Shown in pieces: positions 42,802-43,828 of a DNA stretch of 43,828 nt. The stretch is from an uncultured Bacteroidales bacterium (GTDB taxonomy: Bacteria > Bacteroidota > Bacteroidia > Bacteroidales > FEN-979). The notes beneath the pieces were generated by a model that saw only the letters and a list, made by a program, of their open reading frames with translations, was not told the DNA's origin and made no database searches. The stretch is from NCBI GenBank assembly GCA_903875045.1, contig CAIQUS010000200.1, positions 1 to 43,828 on the forward strand. Direction: 5' to 3'. The translations under genes and the position numbers were made by a program. Every line of letters starts with the position of its first letter. The first letter of the stretch is position 1.

Positions 42802-43596
42802 TTATTTGTTATCTTTCCAGACTTCGAGGTGCGATTGGATGAATTCAACCACCTGCTGATGCTCTTCCTTGCCAGTTCCAGTCACATTGATGGGTTCCCC
42901 GAAAGCAATGTGAACTTTTTTGTTTCGATCAATCGGCCCCAGGTAGGACAGATATTTACCAAGGCCCCAAAAATCGGTTTTAATGGCAACCGGGATTACC
43001 TGAACTCCGGCTTTTGATGCCAGTTTTGTGCCAAGTGAGTTGAAGGAGGAAGGTTGAAAGTCTAATGTACGCGTGCTTTGCGGGAAAATAATGATGGATA
43101 TATTATTTTTCAGCCGTTCCATTCCCTGTTCCATCACAACTCTGAAGTCCTCCCTTGGATTTGAACGGCTCAATACAATCGGATTGCGTGACTGCATCAC
43201 ATCTTTGAAAGCCCAATGTTTTACCAGTTCTTCCTTTACCACAAAGGTAACATCTTTCAAAGGTTGAATAATCCCCGGGAAGATCATGGTCTCCAATGTA
43301 CTCATGTGGTTGCTCAGGAATAGCACAGGCCCCCGGGTATTACGGAAATTATCTAATCCTGTGATATGGATTTGTCCGCCACATCGTTCAACATGTGAAA
43401 ATATCTCATGAGATGAATCAATCCAATGCCTGGTATCATAAACTCCTTTCCGTGCCAGCAAGGCCGATCTGAAAACACTTTCCATGAACATGATGGTGAA
43501 AATATACCGCGAATTGAAAGTGATCCTGTCGATGAGGATGTGTTTGGTGTCCGGTAACGTGTGGTATTCGTTTTCAGCGGTAATTTCCTGACGCAT
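42802..43596 (-). CDS. PlsC-like 1-acyl-glycerol-3-phosphate acyltransferase family protein
   Basis: The 264-residue protein has a hydrophobic N-terminal part and an acyltransferase core. Block I is NHMSTLE (His97, with Glu102 where PlsC usually has Asp). Block III is FPQSTR in place of the common FPEGTR. A GxPINV-like segment (FGEPINV) lies near the end. The family transfers acyl chains to lysophosphatidate or related lipids at the inner membrane. The altered motifs suggest a divergent subfamily, perhaps with another acceptor. The first ~35 residues are weakly conserved in character, and a start at the internal Met near residue 36 is possible. It leads a two-gene unit with the GH13 enzyme. 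Confidence 0.85.
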   Translation of the reverse strand: MRQEITAENEYHTLPDTKHILIDRITFNSRYIFTIMFMESVFRSALLARKGVYDTRHWIDSSHEIFSHVERCGGQIHITGLDNFRNTRGPVLFLSNHMSTLETMIFPGIIQPLKDVTFVVKEELVKHWAFKDVMQSRNPIVLSRSNPREDFRVVMEQGMERLKNNISIIIFPQSTRTLDFQPSSFNSLGTKLASKAGVQVIPVAIKTDFWGLGKYLSYLGPIDRNKKVHIAFGEPINVTGTGKEEHQQVVEFIQSHLEVWKDNK

Positions 43597-43828
43597 TGGA
43601 GAAGCATTTACAATTCATACTATGGTTTGACCATGGTAAAATGGCTATCATCTATTGAAATTTCAGTTGTCAAATATAGTAAGTTTTTTTTTACAATATT
43701 TCCTTGACTTGGCTGTTTGTAACTATTCACCCCCTACAAATGTAGGGCATTAATTTGGGAGAGAGAATGCTAAGGATTCAGATTATTTTTAATCGCAGTG
43801 TCAATAATCGATCGCAGGATTGCAAAAG
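43597..43828. other. Upstream region of the acyltransferase unit with a palindrome
   Basis: On the minus strand TATATTTG (43678-43671) resembles the -7 element and could drive the acyltransferase gene about 75 bp away. CCCTACA AA TGTAGGG at 43732-43747 is a 7-bp inverted repeat with a 2-bp centre, of the kind bound by LuxR/NarL-type regulators. No complete gene is visible. A short frame opening at 43767 runs off the window end. Confidence 0.45.

Noticed and set aside
43767-43828. Start of a possible gene (MLRIQIIFNRSV...) running off the window
   Set aside because: Only 20 codons are visible, and no family can be assigned.
1-43828. tRNA, rRNA or known riboswitch genes
   Set aside because: I saw no cloverleaf, rRNA core or recognisable riboswitch sequence in the gaps between genes.

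Overview
The window looks like a chromosomal segment of a Bacteroidota (Bacteroidetes) bacterium, probably a free-living or sediment-type member able to respire oxygen at low tension. Evidence: a type IX secretion C-terminal sorting domain on a giant repeat protein; secreted proteins with the Bacteroidota 'QVGINTDGS...AMLDV' N-terminus, FISUMP and S74-chaperone domains; a fused CcoN-CcoO oxidase subunit; YtxH/holin/CsbD small stress proteins; and promoters fitting the Bacteroidota TAnnTTTGY -7 element, with no Shine-Dalgarno pattern.

Layout. 1-3978: 3' part of a giant surface adhesin with a 210-bp tandem array. 4050-6043: small envelope/general-stress genes under two near-identical regulatory modules. 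6209-14411: four sensor kinases (two PAS hybrid kinases, two REC-kinases), the first three translationally coupled, with no DNA-binding output protein. 14502-18602: large secreted head-repeat protein with a C-terminal S74 self-processing chaperone. 18621-21361 (minus): cydBA quinol oxidase. 21474-29776 (plus): the cbb3 oxidase set ccoI, ccoS, ccoNO, ccoQ, ccoP, ccoG, ccoH and a TauE/SafE-like membrane protein, followed by a cytochrome c lipoprotein (29957-30436). The two high-affinity oxidases start back to back from a 112-bp intergenic region.

30437-38179 is the accessory part. It holds palindromic repeats, a type ISP/IIG restriction-modification enzyme split in two by a DinD-like gene (30875-34495, minus), and two 207-bp palindromic elements flanking a secreted FISUMP protein (35137-37593). 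The last ~35 codons of that protein have the adenine-poor, NNC-codon signature expected of a diversity-generating-retroelement variable region. No reverse transcriptase or template repeat is visible in the window. 38180-43596 is ordinary: a GH109-like oxidoreductase/glycosidase, an M28 peptidase whose apparent start codon lies inside a palindromic repeat, a GH13 alpha-amylase-family enzyme and a PlsC-like acyltransferase.

The best candidates for something undescribed are (1) the restriction enzyme split by dinD, with an A8 slippage tract and an 8-bp repeat at the junctions; (2) the candidate remote retroelement target at the end of the FISUMP gene; and (3) the duplicated stress-promoter module with TGTAAC boxes exactly 21 bp apart.
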